The notes: generated by a model not told the origin, from the letters alone. A DNA stretch of 64,000 nt from Prostheceraeus crozeri (GCA_907163375.1 CAJQUW010011562.1:1-64000); one strand, 5' to 3'; numbered from the stretch's first letter, positions 49,596 through 61,897 are shown. A program made the numbers and translations.

Positions 49596-50568
49596 CCCAT
49601 AAGATACAAAGGTAATTTGCTACCTTTAAAATACTAAGGGTGATCAAAATGATCACCTCGCAAATAAACGCTATTTATGCCCGATAAATGATATATTATT
49701 AACTAACATGAAAAAGCCAAAAGTATTATACTGCTTTTTTATCATTCTATGAAATCTAGAGATGGCGTAATGGATTAAATGTACAAGAGTTTTTCAACAC
49801 GGTGCCGCATATTACGATGGTTTATTGCCATTTTTCATGACATTCTTGATGTTCCGGCCAAAAATGTGCAAACCATCTCAAACAGTCAATCATCCAACAT
49901 CAGGACATTATAATCTGTTGAGTCTAGCTGATGGTGACTTGACAGACCATTTGGCCTTTCCACAAACACAGTGGAGAATTTGGCCCGATCTACAGGGCAA
50001 GCTCGTGCTGTTCGACAGCAAGAAGTTGTGACTTCAAGAGGTCAGCAACGCTACGGCAAATGCATTCAAGAGGACAAACGTTCTCGTAATGCGAGCGTAA
50101 CTGCCTTGAGATGTACAGCGTGCAACTTGCCGATTTGCGGAAAACATGGAAAAAAGAAGATTCTTTGCACAGACTGTTGAATCTTACAATCGACATGGGA
50201 GACCATAGTAGGCGTAGTACGTTTGATGCAATGTGAAATGTTGATAATTCAATATTTTAAAACACTTTCAGTGATAGTCTTGCTTTGTGGATTTCATGCA
50301 AAGTACAAATAAGGTTCATGAACACTTTTCACAGCCAAAAAAGTCGTCTATTTTTTCTAGGCCTTTATACTCAAAGTGACTATTTTATCACCATTAAAAA
50401 TGCAAACATAGGGGTATTATCATCAAATTGTTCATTATATTGATAAAGGAAAAGGCAATAAGAAGCATGACACATGCCTTGTGTGAGAATAATCTAAAAA
50501 AATCTAAAATCTAAAATTTAAAAATCTAAAAATAATCTCAAAATGATCACCCATTTGTATCTTAAGGG
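49596..50568 (+). mobile_element. internally deleted piggyBac element with TTAA-type flanks
   Basis: CCCATAAGATACAAAGG at 49596 and CCATTTGTATCTTAAGGG ending at 50568 are inverted repeats. The right flank is TTAA (50569-50572) and the left CTAA (49592-49595), a decayed copy of the piggyBac target. About 50055-50180 encodes the C-terminal Cys-rich domain (LRCTACNLPICGKHGKKK then CTDC), characteristic of piggyBac transposases. Most of the catalytic region is missing. Confidence 0.7.
49971..50180 (+). pseudogene. piggyBac transposase C-terminal zinc-binding tail
   Basis: The frame ends with C......C..C...IC..H......C..C (SVTALRCTACNLPICGKHGK and ILCTDC) directly before a stop, as in full piggyBac transposases. 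The start codon and DDE core are absent. Confidence 0.65.
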
Positions 50569-50890
50569 TTAAAGGAGCGCCCTGCTTCAAGTGAGTGTGT
50601 GGCATGTTTCCATAACATACTTCTGTTCGCCCCTACAAGTGTAGTGAGGAATCTTTGAATTTTTTTCAACCAGCGCCATATAGCACACCGTATAGTTTCC
50701 AGCAGTGTTCACACTTGCGATAGCTTTGATGACTTATCTATGGAGACTTTAGATTATGCATGATATCCTGAAGGTTCTATTCAGATTCCTCCGACTCGAC
50801 TGAAGAAGAAAATGAATCATCCGAAAACGGAAGAACATGAATAAACCATAGAAATCCAACACTCCATAATATAATAATGAAAGATTATAA

Positions 50891-51155
50891 AGGGGTTATC
50901 ACACGCATGCGAATTCGATGCAAATCACGGCGAATTAAAATATTTTCCTATGCGCCACCAGTCGCCCTAGCTTCTCACGAGAATTCGCATCGATTCGCAA
51001 CAGTTCGCACAGTTCTTCAAAGTTCGCTAACTGACGGAGAATTTTTTGAAATTTCCAAAGCCATTCGCATAACACAGCGATGTGGCTACGAGCCGATTGC
51101 GAATTTTAATTCGTCGTGATTCGCAATCGAATTCGCATACGTGTCAAAGCCCCTT
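50891..51155. mobile_element. Harbinger-like MITE 1 (AGGGGTTATCACACG termini)
   Basis: AGGGGTTATCACACGCATGC at the left is mirrored at the right (CGTATGCG, inverted, and AAAGCCCCT). Flanked by TAA (50888-50890 and 51156-51158), the 3-bp target typical of PIF/Harbinger. The interior is full of GAATTCGCAT/GATTCGC palindromic blocks. Confidence 0.8.
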
Positions 51156-51158
51156 AAG

Positions 51159-51425
51159 GGTAAGGCCACATGTCGAGCCGCGCGTTAAAACTAGATTACG
51201 GCTACATGATGAGGGGTACAGCTTGATTACGGCTTGCGTCACCCCACCGCTCTGGCCTTGAGCTGTGATAATTGAGAGAGAAATTAACGCAGCTCGAAGC
51301 TAGCTGTGACAAGCTGCTACAGCGCAGCTGGAGGTACTAGTATGGCCGCTCCGATTGAAACACATACAAACATTTTCACAGGGCGGCTACAGCGCAGCTC
51401 AAAAGCTCGTCATGTGGTCTTACCC
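51159..51425. mobile_element. Harbinger-like MITE 2 (GGGTAAGGCCACATG termini)
   Basis: GGGTAAGGCCACATGTCGAG at the left is mirrored by CTCGTCATGTGGTCTTACCC at the right. Flanked by TAA, sharing the TAA at 51156-51158 with MITE 1. The interior contains repeated GCTACAGCGCAGCT. 267 bp against 265 bp for its neighbour. Confidence 0.85.
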
Positions 51426-51489
51426 TAAAGGTCGAGCGCGATGTTGAAAGCAATGCTACGTCACGGACACTGGTTCACTGTAAATCGCT

Positions 51490-51685
51490 GGACACCACAG
51501 AATCAGACAGGTCGTCTCTTCTTCTGTTTGACTAGAAAAGAAACATTGGAACATGTAACGTTAATGAAATGGTACAATCTGCTGACATAATACCATAGCA
51601 ATCGAACAATAATCAGCAGTTCAACATTAATTGTGCTAAGTTTCAGTGACTGTTATTAACCGGATCACACAGCAAAGCGATACAG
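51490..51685. repeat. inverted-repeat arm A
   Basis: Pairs with 52037-52240 over about 195 bp (ACATGTAACGTTAATGAAAT, GCTAAGTTTCAGTGACTGTT and others). Confidence 0.85.
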
Positions 51686-51854
51686 TCACTGAATCTGCCA
51701 ACTGCACAGAATTAGATTACTTAATCGTATCACTTTGCTAGAAGTGCAAACTGATTCAAACAGATGCCACATGCAGGAACTTAATAAGTGGGCAAAAGGA
51801 AATGTTTAATACCTTACAGAGATAGGAAAAATAGTCGTATATCGTTTGTGGATT

Positions 51855-51960
51855 GCTGTGAATTCCTTCAAAATGCTCCGATCGCCACGATTCCTTCAGA
51901 TTCGAAGAATTCAGATCATTGCGCAAAAGTTTTCTCGATAATGTTGGGTCCTCCGATCAT
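51855..51960. repeat. inverted-repeat arm B
   Basis: Pairs with 52302-52408 (TTCCTTCAGATTCGAAGAAT, CAGATCATTGCGCAAAA). The order A-B-A'-B' is interleaved rather than nested. Confidence 0.85.
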
Positions 51961-52036
51961 TTTAATAAAAGTTATCAGGCGCATGAAAAAACGTTCACAA
52001 ACTACTCTGTGGAACCTGACATCAACTGTGTCTCTT

Positions 52037-52240
52037 TGCTGAGTGATCCGGTTGATAACAGTCGCTGAAACTTAGCACAATTTGGTGTGTTAAATGTTGA
52101 GCTGGCTGCTCATTGTTCGATTGCTATGATATTATGTCAGCAGATTGTGCCATTTCATTTACGTTACATGTTCCAATGTTTCCATTCTAGTCAAACGGAA
52201 GAAGATAAGACCTGTCTAATTCTGTGGACACAGTCGATGT
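52037..52240. repeat. inverted-repeat arm A'
   Basis: Reverse-complement partner of 51490-51685. Confidence 0.85.
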
Positions 52241-52301
52241 CAAGTTCTACAGAGAAGTTTGTGAGCGTTTTTTCGTGCATCTGCTATATTTTTCAATAAC
52301 G

Positions 52302-52408
52302 ATCGGAGGGACCAATATTATCGAGATAATTTTGCGCAATGATCTGAATTCTTCGAATCTGAAGGAATCGTGGCAATCCGAGCATTTTGAAGGAATTCAC
52401 AGCAAACT
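52302..52408. repeat. inverted-repeat arm B'
   Basis: Reverse-complement partner of 51855-51960. Confidence 0.85.
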
Positions 52409-52409
52409 A

Positions 52410-53094
52410 GATTAAACAAAAACGAGTGTTCGGATTTCTATAGAATTAACTATAGCATCAGTGAGTGATTTCAAAAGCTTCATTTCCTGTGTACGTGATG
52501 ACATCACAGTCTCGAAATAAGTGAGTGCTTATAAAAAGATCCTTTTGTAATGCAAAGTCAGTGTTGAACCTTCTTTTGTTTAGATCTCTTAATAAGTTAC
52601 TATGAGGAACGTACATCAGTACTTTATCTAGGTGCATGCGATTTGCTTAGTCTGTTGTCATATGATGAGCAACTGCACAACAATAGTGTCTATGAAATTA
52701 TAATTTCAAATTGAAATTATTATTTCTGAAAGTACTGAACAATTCATGAGAATTGTTAAATAAGTTGAATTGTCAAACTCAGACTAACATGCATTGTTCT
52801 CCAAGAAAGGTTTAAAAGTTTCATGAGATGCAAAACTGCTTACTTTAAGCATCAAGATCATTTAAAAAGGTTCGGTAAATTTGACCCTCTAAGTATAAGA
52901 TGTATTAGATATGCCCAATAGAAGCTTTAGGCCAAAACATGGGTCAAAACCCAAAGCCCAAGCCCAAGTTTCAATAAATGAATAGAATCAAGTAAAAGAA
53001 GTACATTTTTGTATTAAGTGATGCCATAAATATTCTTCTGTAGACCAATATTCTTATTTTGTTATTTTGTCATCACATTATTGCATGCTGTGTT
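52410..53094. other. no gene seen
   Basis: Nothing supportable beyond a short AAGCCCAAGCCCAAG simple stretch near 52950. Confidence 0.35.
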
Positions 53095-53410
53095 AAGTTT
53101 GTTCTTTATTGTGCTTAGTGCGTAATTGAGCTATGGTACAATGTGGAAAAAGAAAGGCAACAATGTATCCCGTAATTATGACTTCTCTATCTATGCATGT
53201 GAAAGACATTTTTGAAATCTCAATCAGCGTATATCTACATGTGTATTCATAGCATTGCTGCCCGCATTTTTTCCTACATTTTTGCCAAGGTTTTTTCAAT
53301 TACGCACAATAGTTTTAACATAGCTTTTTTCGTGCAACAATGTAGGACATTTTAAAGCGCATACGCACCCTCAAATGTCCTACATTGTTGCCCTCAAAAC
53401 TCCATGTTTA
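53095..53410 (-). repeat. dispersed repeat with CAACAATGTAGG hairpin, copy 2
   Basis: Inverted relative to 47530-47900 over GCGTAATTGAGC, CTATCTATGCATGTGAAAG and TGAAATCTCAATCAGCGTAT. It also carries CAACAATGTAGGACATTT with an inverted partner. Confidence 0.7.
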
Positions 53411-54535
53411 TGTTATATTGCTTAGAGTTGTCTTTGATGCGGGTTTTTTTCAATGTCTATGATTTGAGTGTTTTGTGATATCTTTGGTCTGTTGTCAGAA
53501 CGCTTGAGTTCGTTATCTTGTTTTCCGTTGTCGGTTACGTTATAGCGCTGCTATATCTTTAATCTATCTATGCAATATAGAACTTTCTTCACTGGGATTG
53601 CTATGATCTGTGACTTTAGGATGAGACTTTTAAATCTTTCTTCTTGCGTTCTAACACTGCTAAGATTTGAAATATTGTAATGAGATGCTGCTATTTCTTC
53701 AAGCCATGAACCATTTGGTAAGCTTTTCTGTTTTCGAAGTTTTGTGTAAAGATTGCATATACTCTATCATGTATTTTGATTTTAGAAACCGTCTTCAAAC
53801 GTGGCAGTGTAATTAAATACAATCCAAGAAAAGACACTTTCAAAGGCTTTTAAACTCAGGGATTTACATTACTGTAATAATACAATTTTATCTAATTAAA
53901 GAAAATTTTCCTGCAGTATCAGAATCCGCTGTTGAAAGAGCCTTTTCGACGTAAGTCAATGTCTAGACAAATTTGCGTTCTAAGATGAGGGAAAACACAA
54001 CCAGATGCTCAACTGTTCTTATCAATGAATTTTGACAAAATTGCACATACCCAACCTCAGAAACATAAAGCTAGTGTTACTGCTACTTTCAAAACAAGTC
54101 AGCAAAATTTGATACTTTGATGCCACAATTTTCTGAGATCACACAGAAGGCCAATTCTATTGCTGATGCTGCGGTCGATTACAAATGCTGCGTTCCTAAG
54201 AAGTCTTACGGCTTATCTTTGAAGTGCTGTTCTTGTCATTTGTGGGACCATGAGAAGTGTGGTAATAGTAGGGAGCGTTTTTTTATTGCAATGACTGTAT
54301 TTGCAGCCTAAGTGCATTATTGCGATTTAAAGCTTTCATTTTATTTACCCTAAAAAAAGAACAGTGTGGTAATTAACAAAAGGTGTTGATCCAAAGGGTG
54401 TGAATCGGTCACTCGCCGCCCTTGAAACTTCGATCGGGACTATGAGGGGGCTTCGTACATGAAGCCCTCCAAGTTGGCTGCACCACTGATGGGTGAGGAT
54501 GACAGAAAAAATAGGTTTGAGAAAACCAGTTATCA
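53411..54535. other. no gene; weak Cys-rich frame
   Basis: A frame at 54117-54311 contains CCVPKKSYGLSLKCCSCHLW followed by HEKCG, faintly like a PHD finger (C..C...W.H..C). It is short and isolated and could be a decayed retroelement segment. Confidence 0.3.
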
Positions 54536-54539
54536 ACGT

Positions 54540-54713
54540 AAATATGACAACAAAGGTCTGTCGCAGTACATTGAATATTTAAAGAAAATGATAACTATTA
54601 AATCAATACAATACACCGACACCCTTGATTCCCCGACCGCACTCGCTCGACCTAGCAATCGTACCGAAGTCCGTGGTGGAGACGAGCTCGCACCTTCTTC
54701 ACTAGGCCACGCT
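54540..54713 (-). mobile_element. tRNA-derived SINE, copy 2
   Basis: On the minus strand GCGTGGCCTAGTGAAGAAGG (box A-like) then GGTACGATTGC (box B, one or two changes), followed by the same body and tail as 46072-46242. Diverged from copy 1, so both are old. Confidence 0.8.
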
Positions 54714-54933
54714 GACGGTTCAAATTACTAAAACACACCGTGATTTACCTCTGGAAGATGATCTTAATTGTGCGGTAACGCTAAGGACCCCAAAAACCTA
54801 CTACAGACCTGCACTTAATCATATTTACCACAGAAGGGCAATAAGAATGACATGACTCTCAATTTCGACAAATCGAAACTTATTTTCTTCGTTAAGAATA
54901 CACTGCAGTCGTGTTTCATGGAGTTAACAATGA

Positions 54934-55430
54934 CCCTGTGGGAACGAATCTTGCGAAAGACTGGCGGATGTCAGCTACAGAATATCATGCTACAGTTCAG
55001 TCATATTTGCGGCATATTCACTGGCGAAATTCGCCGGCGACAATTCGCGCTATGTATTCCAACTTTTTACGTTTGACTTTCTCTCTTATTTTCCTTAGTA
55101 ATCCGCCTCTACGGCCGAGGCTCTATTTTCTCCCTCACCTCATCATTCCCCATGTATAGATAGTCTATCTAAGAAATAAGTGCAGACTCACATTCTTTGA
55201 TAATGATAAGGATATATAGAATCCGCTCATATCAATTTTGATTACATTTCTTGACATTCAATAATTTACAACAATAACAAATATTTGAATAATTTCATAG
55301 TATTTACTACGACATTTATGGTAGACAAATACTTTTTTAGTTTAAGCTTCCGTGAATTAAAAGAAGATCCCTTTTTAACAGATCAAACTGAGTATACAAT
55401 TTATTTGCATGTGAAGGAAATATACGAAAT
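54934..55430. mobile_element. left part of a CCCTGTGGGAACG TIR element
   Basis: Collinear with 9759-10250 from CCCTGTGGGAACGAATCTTG to GAAATATACGAA. The right half is replaced by unrelated sequence. Confidence 0.75.
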
Positions 55431-55469
55431 GACAGTAAAATGAAAATGAAGATGTACGAAAATTGAGAA

Positions 55470-55680
55470 GTATTTCACAATCCATAGATATTTCTTTAAT
55501 TTTACCATTGGATTCCAATGGAAATCCTTTAACCTTACCTATAACCGAAAGCGACTTGCTGTGACATTTACGAATTTAATTTTTGTATTCAGCGTTTCAA
55601 GATCTACAAATCCATGCTATTAAGCTCTTTGTGCGCTAATTTAGGAAGATAGTGTCAGTAGCTCCCGTACTATATTGAAA
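55470..55680 (-). repeat. dispersed repeat, inverted copy of 63385-63600
   Basis: Shares CAGCGTTTCAAGATCTACAA, CCGAAAGCGAC and CAGTAGCTCCCGT with the reverse complement of 63385-63600. Confidence 0.75.
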
Positions 55681-56640
55681 ACTGCACTGATTTTCAAAAT
55701 CTAAGTCTTTCGTTGGAAGCGCACGTCGAGCGGTCTTGCTTCAAGAACTCTCCAGAGTGGATAGGGGTAAACAACACACCCCTACCGCTTAACCTTCTCA
55801 TCGACCTTGCTCCAAATCATTCATTATTGCTTTCTTCATCGACATGAGTTCACAACGGGTTCATAAGATGAATTTTATCCTCATTAACACTGAGCTAGTG
55901 AAGACAAACTACTGCAAAGATGAGTAACAGAAACTCATTTAGTGTTGAAATTGAAGCACATACAAAATATCGAAATTAATTGAGAAAACGTCAACGACAG
56001 TCTGATTGTATAATCCGCTTCACGATAGAGATGTCGTATTCGTAATCGTTGCTTCAAGTTCATCTCAACGAACTTACTTTTAAACACTAACAAATATACT
56101 TGCTGAGAAGCAGCAGAAATTGATCAACGACTTCTGTTTTTACGTGTTTAGGGCGTTCTACTCCCTTGCTTTGTTAACGTCTCTCATGCCGTAAGATTAA
56201 ATGAAAGTGCACGAGGTTGCGGTGCAAAGAAGATGAATTGTAATATAGGGAGCTCTTATGAATGCAATATCAGATAAGTTTATCCGAAGTTGTGAAAAAC
56301 TGAAAATGAAACTGAGCAGAGAAAACTGTATTTATAATCATGGAAAATGATGCAGTTAAAAACTAAAAGTCATGGATTGCCTAGAAGCACTGAAAATTCT
56401 GCTTTCTGTGTCAAAATATTCTGTCACGAGTGTCGTATTGCAGCAGTAGCTTTGTTTGTAAATTGGGGGAATTATGTGTGAAGTCTAGGGATGCTGTAAG
56501 TTTGAAGTTGTGAAAGTAGCGGATTGACGACACTTCCAGCGCGGTTTCAGTACGATTGCGGCCGAAGTCGAGGCCATTGACACGAAACCTTGAACCAGGG
56601 TTGGCTTCTGAGAAGACTTGATTTTCTTAGGTCGACTTTA
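55681..56640. other. no gene seen
   Basis: No supportable feature. Confidence 0.35.
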
Positions 56641-56644
56641 AGAT

Positions 56645-56870
56645 ACTTTGACTTCGTGGAATAACTCATTGAATAATGTTTTCTCCCATTTTCATCCTAT
56701 TAACGTAAAGAAACCTTGACTTCGTGAGATAGCCTTCAGAAGCTTTAATTTCATGGAGTAACATTGAGAAACCTTGATTTTGTGGAATGACCTTGAGAAA
56801 CCTTGATCTCATGGAATGACCTTGAGAAACCTTGATTTTGTGGAATGACCACGGGAACCTTGATACCATA
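56645..56870. repeat. degenerate 29-bp tandem array
   Basis: AAACCTTGATTTTGTGGAAT GACCTTGAG units start near 56770, 56799 and 56828, with weaker units upstream. The 67-codon minus-strand frame only reflects the repeat. Confidence 0.75.
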
Positions 56871-58455
56871 GGAATCCGGCATTTAGCTTATTGATACTGG
56901 AATGGCTTTTTGTTGATGGTAATTTCAGCCGATTGCTAGATCTTTAGAGGAATCAAATGACTGAAACATGCAACAGTTGTACATTCTTGCCGTATGGCGA
57001 TCTATTGTAAGATATTTTATCAAAACGCTTTTATATATAAAGAGAAATGATAGCAGTCGTGAATATTTACAAAGCACACTGATAAGGTGCCGATAACTTC
57101 CTATTGTCAACCACAGAAAGTCGCTATCGTTTAGGTACCGTTGTCATGTTCTATTGTTTCCATGTCCACGGCCGTTCTAGTTCCTTATTATCATAGAGCG
57201 TAAGATTTCTATGGTAGCACCTATCCTAGCGCGCCCCAATCGATGTTATAACGGTTGATAGCGTTTATTTATTTATTTAATGCTATCAAATTATTTATTT
57301 AATTTATCAGCGTTTGCTGATATGTGTCCTCCATATCCCTCATTCTGTGATTGAAAGATTACACGAAGAATGTTGCTTCTTTGTCTGCGTCTCTTTTAAA
57401 TATTTTTCTCTGAAGTGCTCTGATTTGCGAGATTCAAATCAAAAGACAACAATATCAAGAAAAGTAAACAACTCGAGGAAATGTCAATTGCTGATTAATG
57501 GAATCCTGAGACAGAAATCCAGAAATAGAAACCTCTCGACACTGATACCGTTAAAGATATAGCGAGCATGAAAAGGTTAGACAGTGCTAATCTATAATGC
57601 AGCTGCTGTTCCATAAAATTTACGTTAGATCAAGGTTTTACTGTGAGCTTCGTCGAAGCGGGGTCACGGTGAGTAGGTCATAGACAGGAAGAACTTATTT
57701 TCGAAATATAAAATCATATCAATGCTTTCATACTCCCACACACTCAGAGCGCACTATTTTCAAGGTTGTGATTACTTTGTTCACTCGAGTAGATTTTGCT
57801 ACATTGAATTTCTCAAATTCGAGCGTTTTTGGATGATTCGTGATTTTACGAAAAGATGAGCAAACAAACCACTTCAGAATTCGTGTCTTTAATGTTTATG
57901 GTCTTTCAAATCCCCAGATGCCTTTTCACACTTCGGAGACCTGGGGGTTTGAGTGGAGTCACTGCATCCCTTTTGCGAATTCATGGTTTCTACATGTATT
58001 TATAACTCCTAAAATAACTCAGATAAAAGCTCAATTTTTTTGTGACTTTCAGTTTGCATGTAAGAACTTATGTTGAACTTTCAGCAAAATTGATTTACTG
58101 CAACGTCTGTTTTAAAGGTCATTTTTTTAAGAACTATTTAGAAAATTGATGGTTTTCATTTAGCAATGATTATTGATATAATGCTTCTATATCATATTTA
58201 CATAATATTTGTGCATGTGTAATTCAAGATTGTTAACATACACATTCATCTCATCTCACAAAATGAGTACATGTACATTGTACATGTAATGTACCTGCAT
58301 ATGTGATATATATATATAACAGTAAAGGGATGCGGGTTAAATAATGACCCTCCGGGTATTTCTAAGTGTGGGAATCTGAAACGCAAGTGCTGCGAATACA
58401 TAATGATCGGCACTGAAATAAGAATAAAGATTGGTAACAATTACACTACTTTCAA
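56871..58455. other. no gene seen
   Basis: AT-rich, with a TTTATTTATTTAATGCTATC-type low-complexity patch near 57260-57305. No supported coding region. Confidence 0.35.
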
Positions 58456-58459
58456 AATA

Positions 58460-58855
58460 CGCTCACACTTTACCTGCTATTCCAGCAATCTTATTTTTGT
58501 GCCAATGTGCGGGGGTGTGACAAGATCTATGTAGGCCAAACAGGAGATATATTGAGAAATCGCATGACAGTCCATCGCGAACAGATCAATGATCCACGAA
58601 CATCTATGTTCACTGTGAGTAGACATCTAAGAAATTGTTCAAAGTATATCAAATTTAGAGTGGCGCCAATTTACCAACTGCACAAATCGGCTTGTAAAAT
58701 CGATAGAGAATGCAAGGAGAGACATTTCATAACAAAATTCAAATCTGACCTCAATTGTAGTTGATATCTACATATTTCTATTAATGTAATTATTTCATCA
58801 TTCATTTTGTTAGTGCGTCTGAAGAAGTGGTAACTGAATAATAAAGTCACTGAGA
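58460..58855 (+). pseudogene. Penelope-like GIY-YIG endonuclease fragment
   Basis: A frame to the stop at 58764 reads GCDKIYVGQTGDILRNRMTV then HREQI, a GIY-YIG core (YVG, R, H), and continues SRHLRNCSKYIKFRV to FITKFKSDLN, as in PLE endonuclease tails. It lacks reverse transcriptase upstream. A short 3' region with AATAAAG leads into an (AT)n tract. It is a different lineage from the 14-15 kb element. Confidence 0.65.
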
Positions 58856-58883
58856 CATCTTTTCAGTTTTCATTTTTTATTTT

Positions 58884-58892
58884 ACTTATATA

Positions 58893-58923
<31 letters not shown>

Positions 58924-58936
58924 CTGTATATACAAG
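58884..58936. repeat. (AT)n microsatellite
   Basis: Long alternating TATATA run immediately after the Penelope-like fragment. Confidence 0.95.
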
Positions 58937-60040
58937 TATGTACTTGTAGTATAGGCCTTCATGTACATGCAGATACTATTCCTCAAATGAGCTGTCGTGA
59001 TATTTTTGAGCACACTAAAATAGCTACATGTAGGCTTGCATCATGTATCATAAACATTGTCTTGATAACGAATAAGTCATCAGAACAAGACAGTTTTAAA
59101 GAAAAATGCAATAATACATGAAAAGACATCATTTACGCTCAAATTTCAAATTGCTATTTAAAGTACTAAAATAGACGTAGAATATTATACTTATGACACC
59201 ATATAGATAAACATGAGCAAAAGTTAGCATTAATGCTTTAGTTATAATGAACAATTTTTGAAGAGTCAAAAAAATATACAGATTCATGAAAAATGAAAAA
59301 AATTGGAAATACAAATTTTAAATTTGAATTTTTGGCATGAAGGTCTTCGAATCAAGCAAAATAGGCACTACCATTCAAAAGAGGAGACTCGAAATGTGAT
59401 GAACTCCTATTTTCCAAAAGTTTTATCCTTCGGAACATGGAAAAGTTGAGGGGAGGGACACTTTGTGCCGTCCCGGTCCTACGACGCTAAAAATCGCCCG
59501 GTCCTGATATGGTTAAGTTAAGCAATTGTGTTCATGCGTACCTGATTTGTTTGCTTAATCATTTGAGTATTTTTCAGTCTTCCTAGTAAACATATACGGA
59601 AACATGGTGTTCTTATAAGTCAGCAACATCTAGCAGAATACCAGTTGCACTTGGAAGTGGTCAAAGTTTACTACTACAATGAAATGTGAGACGATTAGTT
59701 TTATTGAAATTGACTCACTCCATGTATCATAACCCCTACATTTGTCCATTACTTTAAATTTTCCATCCCCATCGGAAATATGCCTACTAGAGCCGCAACA
59801 ATTACACTTTTAGAATCTCAAAGCAGCTGTGGAGATCTCAAACTCATCAATTACTGCTGTGAAGTCTAATTCTGGTGTCAAACTATGAATGTATGAAAGC
59901 TTTCATTCTGACCACTCATTTTTCCTGAGATTTTCATATACATGTAGGCCGAATCGAAAGCTCTTTAGTTTGCGTACTCTCTAGACTTCGAATACATTGA
60001 TACAACAGAGACATTAATACAATGAGAGCAAGTATATATA
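58937..60040. other. no gene seen
   Basis: Nothing supportable. Confidence 0.35.
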
Positions 60041-60044
60041 TTAA

Positions 60045-61897
60045 CCCATTTAAGGCCGCCTATGTAAGCAAATATTGGCAAATTTTCTATAAAAACGGTG
60101 GTAAGTATTTCAGAGTGTTATAATTAAGAACAATATATGATGACCAGTTCATTACAATAACTCTATCTTAGAAATTAAAGCCGTGACGATTTCGTTACGA
60201 TGGCGTCATATGATGTCAAAATATACAAAAGCATGTTTTTTTTTCAAATGCAGCTTATGAATTGTTCCAAGCAATTCGTGCCGAAGTAATGAGTCATAGC
60301 TTCAGCATGAAAGCTCTCCATCATATTTCAGAGGTATTTGTCGAAACTGTGAATTAGCAAATTTAATCAATGACCTGCTTTATGCTACTTGTCGTTGCTG
60401 TTTGCTGTGAAGTCGTTATCGTTGAAATGAGAACAAGTTTTGAATTTCGAAATTCATGTCGAGAAATTGATTCTTTCTGCGTCGACTCCAAATTCATGGT
60501 AGAGTTGGAGACGCCTCGGTCATTCGCAATGTCCACATAAATAAAGAACATCAAGAAATGAACGCATTTGAGATTGTTTAGTATTATGTAGGCCTAAACA
60601 ATTCTTTTGTCCCGGACAGTCACTGGTTTCTGCCACTGAGGTCGATAAGTCCATCAGCATGCGTATCAAGCATCTCATAAAGATTCTTGCCTTGAAATGC
60701 ATCCAGAGAATGTTTGTCCTATCTGCGAAGATGGAAATTACCGATATTTGCCATTATGTTGACTGCTTTTTCTGTTTACTGAAATGATCATTCAAATCAT
60801 CTTTCGTTGCAATCTCACACTGCCTTGCGATGTCACTAACCTTCGAGATATCGTTTGAGAGACTTAACTCTGAGACACGTAAACTCATCATCGTCTCAAA
60901 ACTCTGATGAAGCATTTACTTATGGAGGTTTTGTGGCAACATTCATATACCGTGATCGTCGGCATTAGGCCTATTGCATATTTCAGTAACTTCTCTACCC
61001 ATATTTAGCAACAGCTTGGGTATTGTCTTCAGATAGCTACACAGGTTGATATAATCAAGCTAAGCCTTTATAGATATTTTAAACCAGTTTGGGCCATCTC
61101 GAGGCTCTGGCGTGCCCTTGTAGGGAGAGACGCATCGTCTACAGCCAAAGAAGTTTTGGATTGAAATTGATCGAGTCGGAGGACATCTTTATATTCTATG
61201 CCCAGGCGAACTGGCACCCTGCATGTTTATGATTAAGCTATAGTCTCTTTGACTTGCTTCTGTACATGAGCTAACAAGTCTAATGTTGAGGAAATTATTA
61301 CGGCAATTGACTTCGGTTGGTTTTGTGACGGGAAAGCCATAGACTATAAATAGCAACAAGCATTACAGACTCATAGAATACACTATGAATGCAATATTCC
61401 AATGAAATTGTTCGTTTTCAGTATTCAATAAACATTAGTTTTAAAGAAAATTGATAGTATTCACCACCATTCACTTCATTTATATTGTTGCTGTATTTAA
61501 CATTTGTATATCATATTACGCCAGGGTAACTAAAACGTTACGGTTAAAAAAAAACGTGCCATGTCATGAATGAATATCCGAGCAAGTATTGATTGCTATT
61601 TTCGGTATTTGATGGATAATGAAATCACGCAAATGACATTGACAGTAAATTACATGTGGACGTTCATACACTGAGCCTTTCAGTATATTAGCAGATTGTA
61701 AGCCCATTTTTTGTCTAATTTCGTGATAAAATATAAGCACTAAAAAGTGATAAATTTTGAATTGGCGATTGTTTACCTGAAAATATGTGATAAATAATGT
61801 ATGGTAATCAAAATATTGTATCATATGTCGCAAGCTGGAGAAGACAGCAGATTCCGAAAAGTGCTGTAACGAAAACGTTACACTGGCGCTAAATGGG
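60045..61897. mobile_element. TTAA-flanked piggyBac-like non-autonomous element
   Basis: TTAA plus CCCATTTAAGGCC at the left and GGCGCTAAATGGG plus TTAA at the right give a TTAA target duplication (60041-60044, 61898-61901) with short CCC-starting inverted repeats, the piggyBac signature. No transposase is recognised in the 1.85 kb between. The short termini keep confidence moderate. Confidence 0.5.

Noticed and set aside
49191-49656. Minus-strand frames of 63-87 codons near 49.2-49.6 kb
   Set aside because: Hydrophobic but without domain, splice or start support. The region lies just outside the piggyBac-like element and may be decayed transposon DNA.
54117-54311. PHD-finger gene
   Set aside because: Only a short Cys-rich stretch with incomplete spacing and no gene context.
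57314-58076. Plus-strand frames of about 80 codons
   Set aside because: No domain, no flanking splice signals of quality, composition like the surrounding AT-rich DNA.
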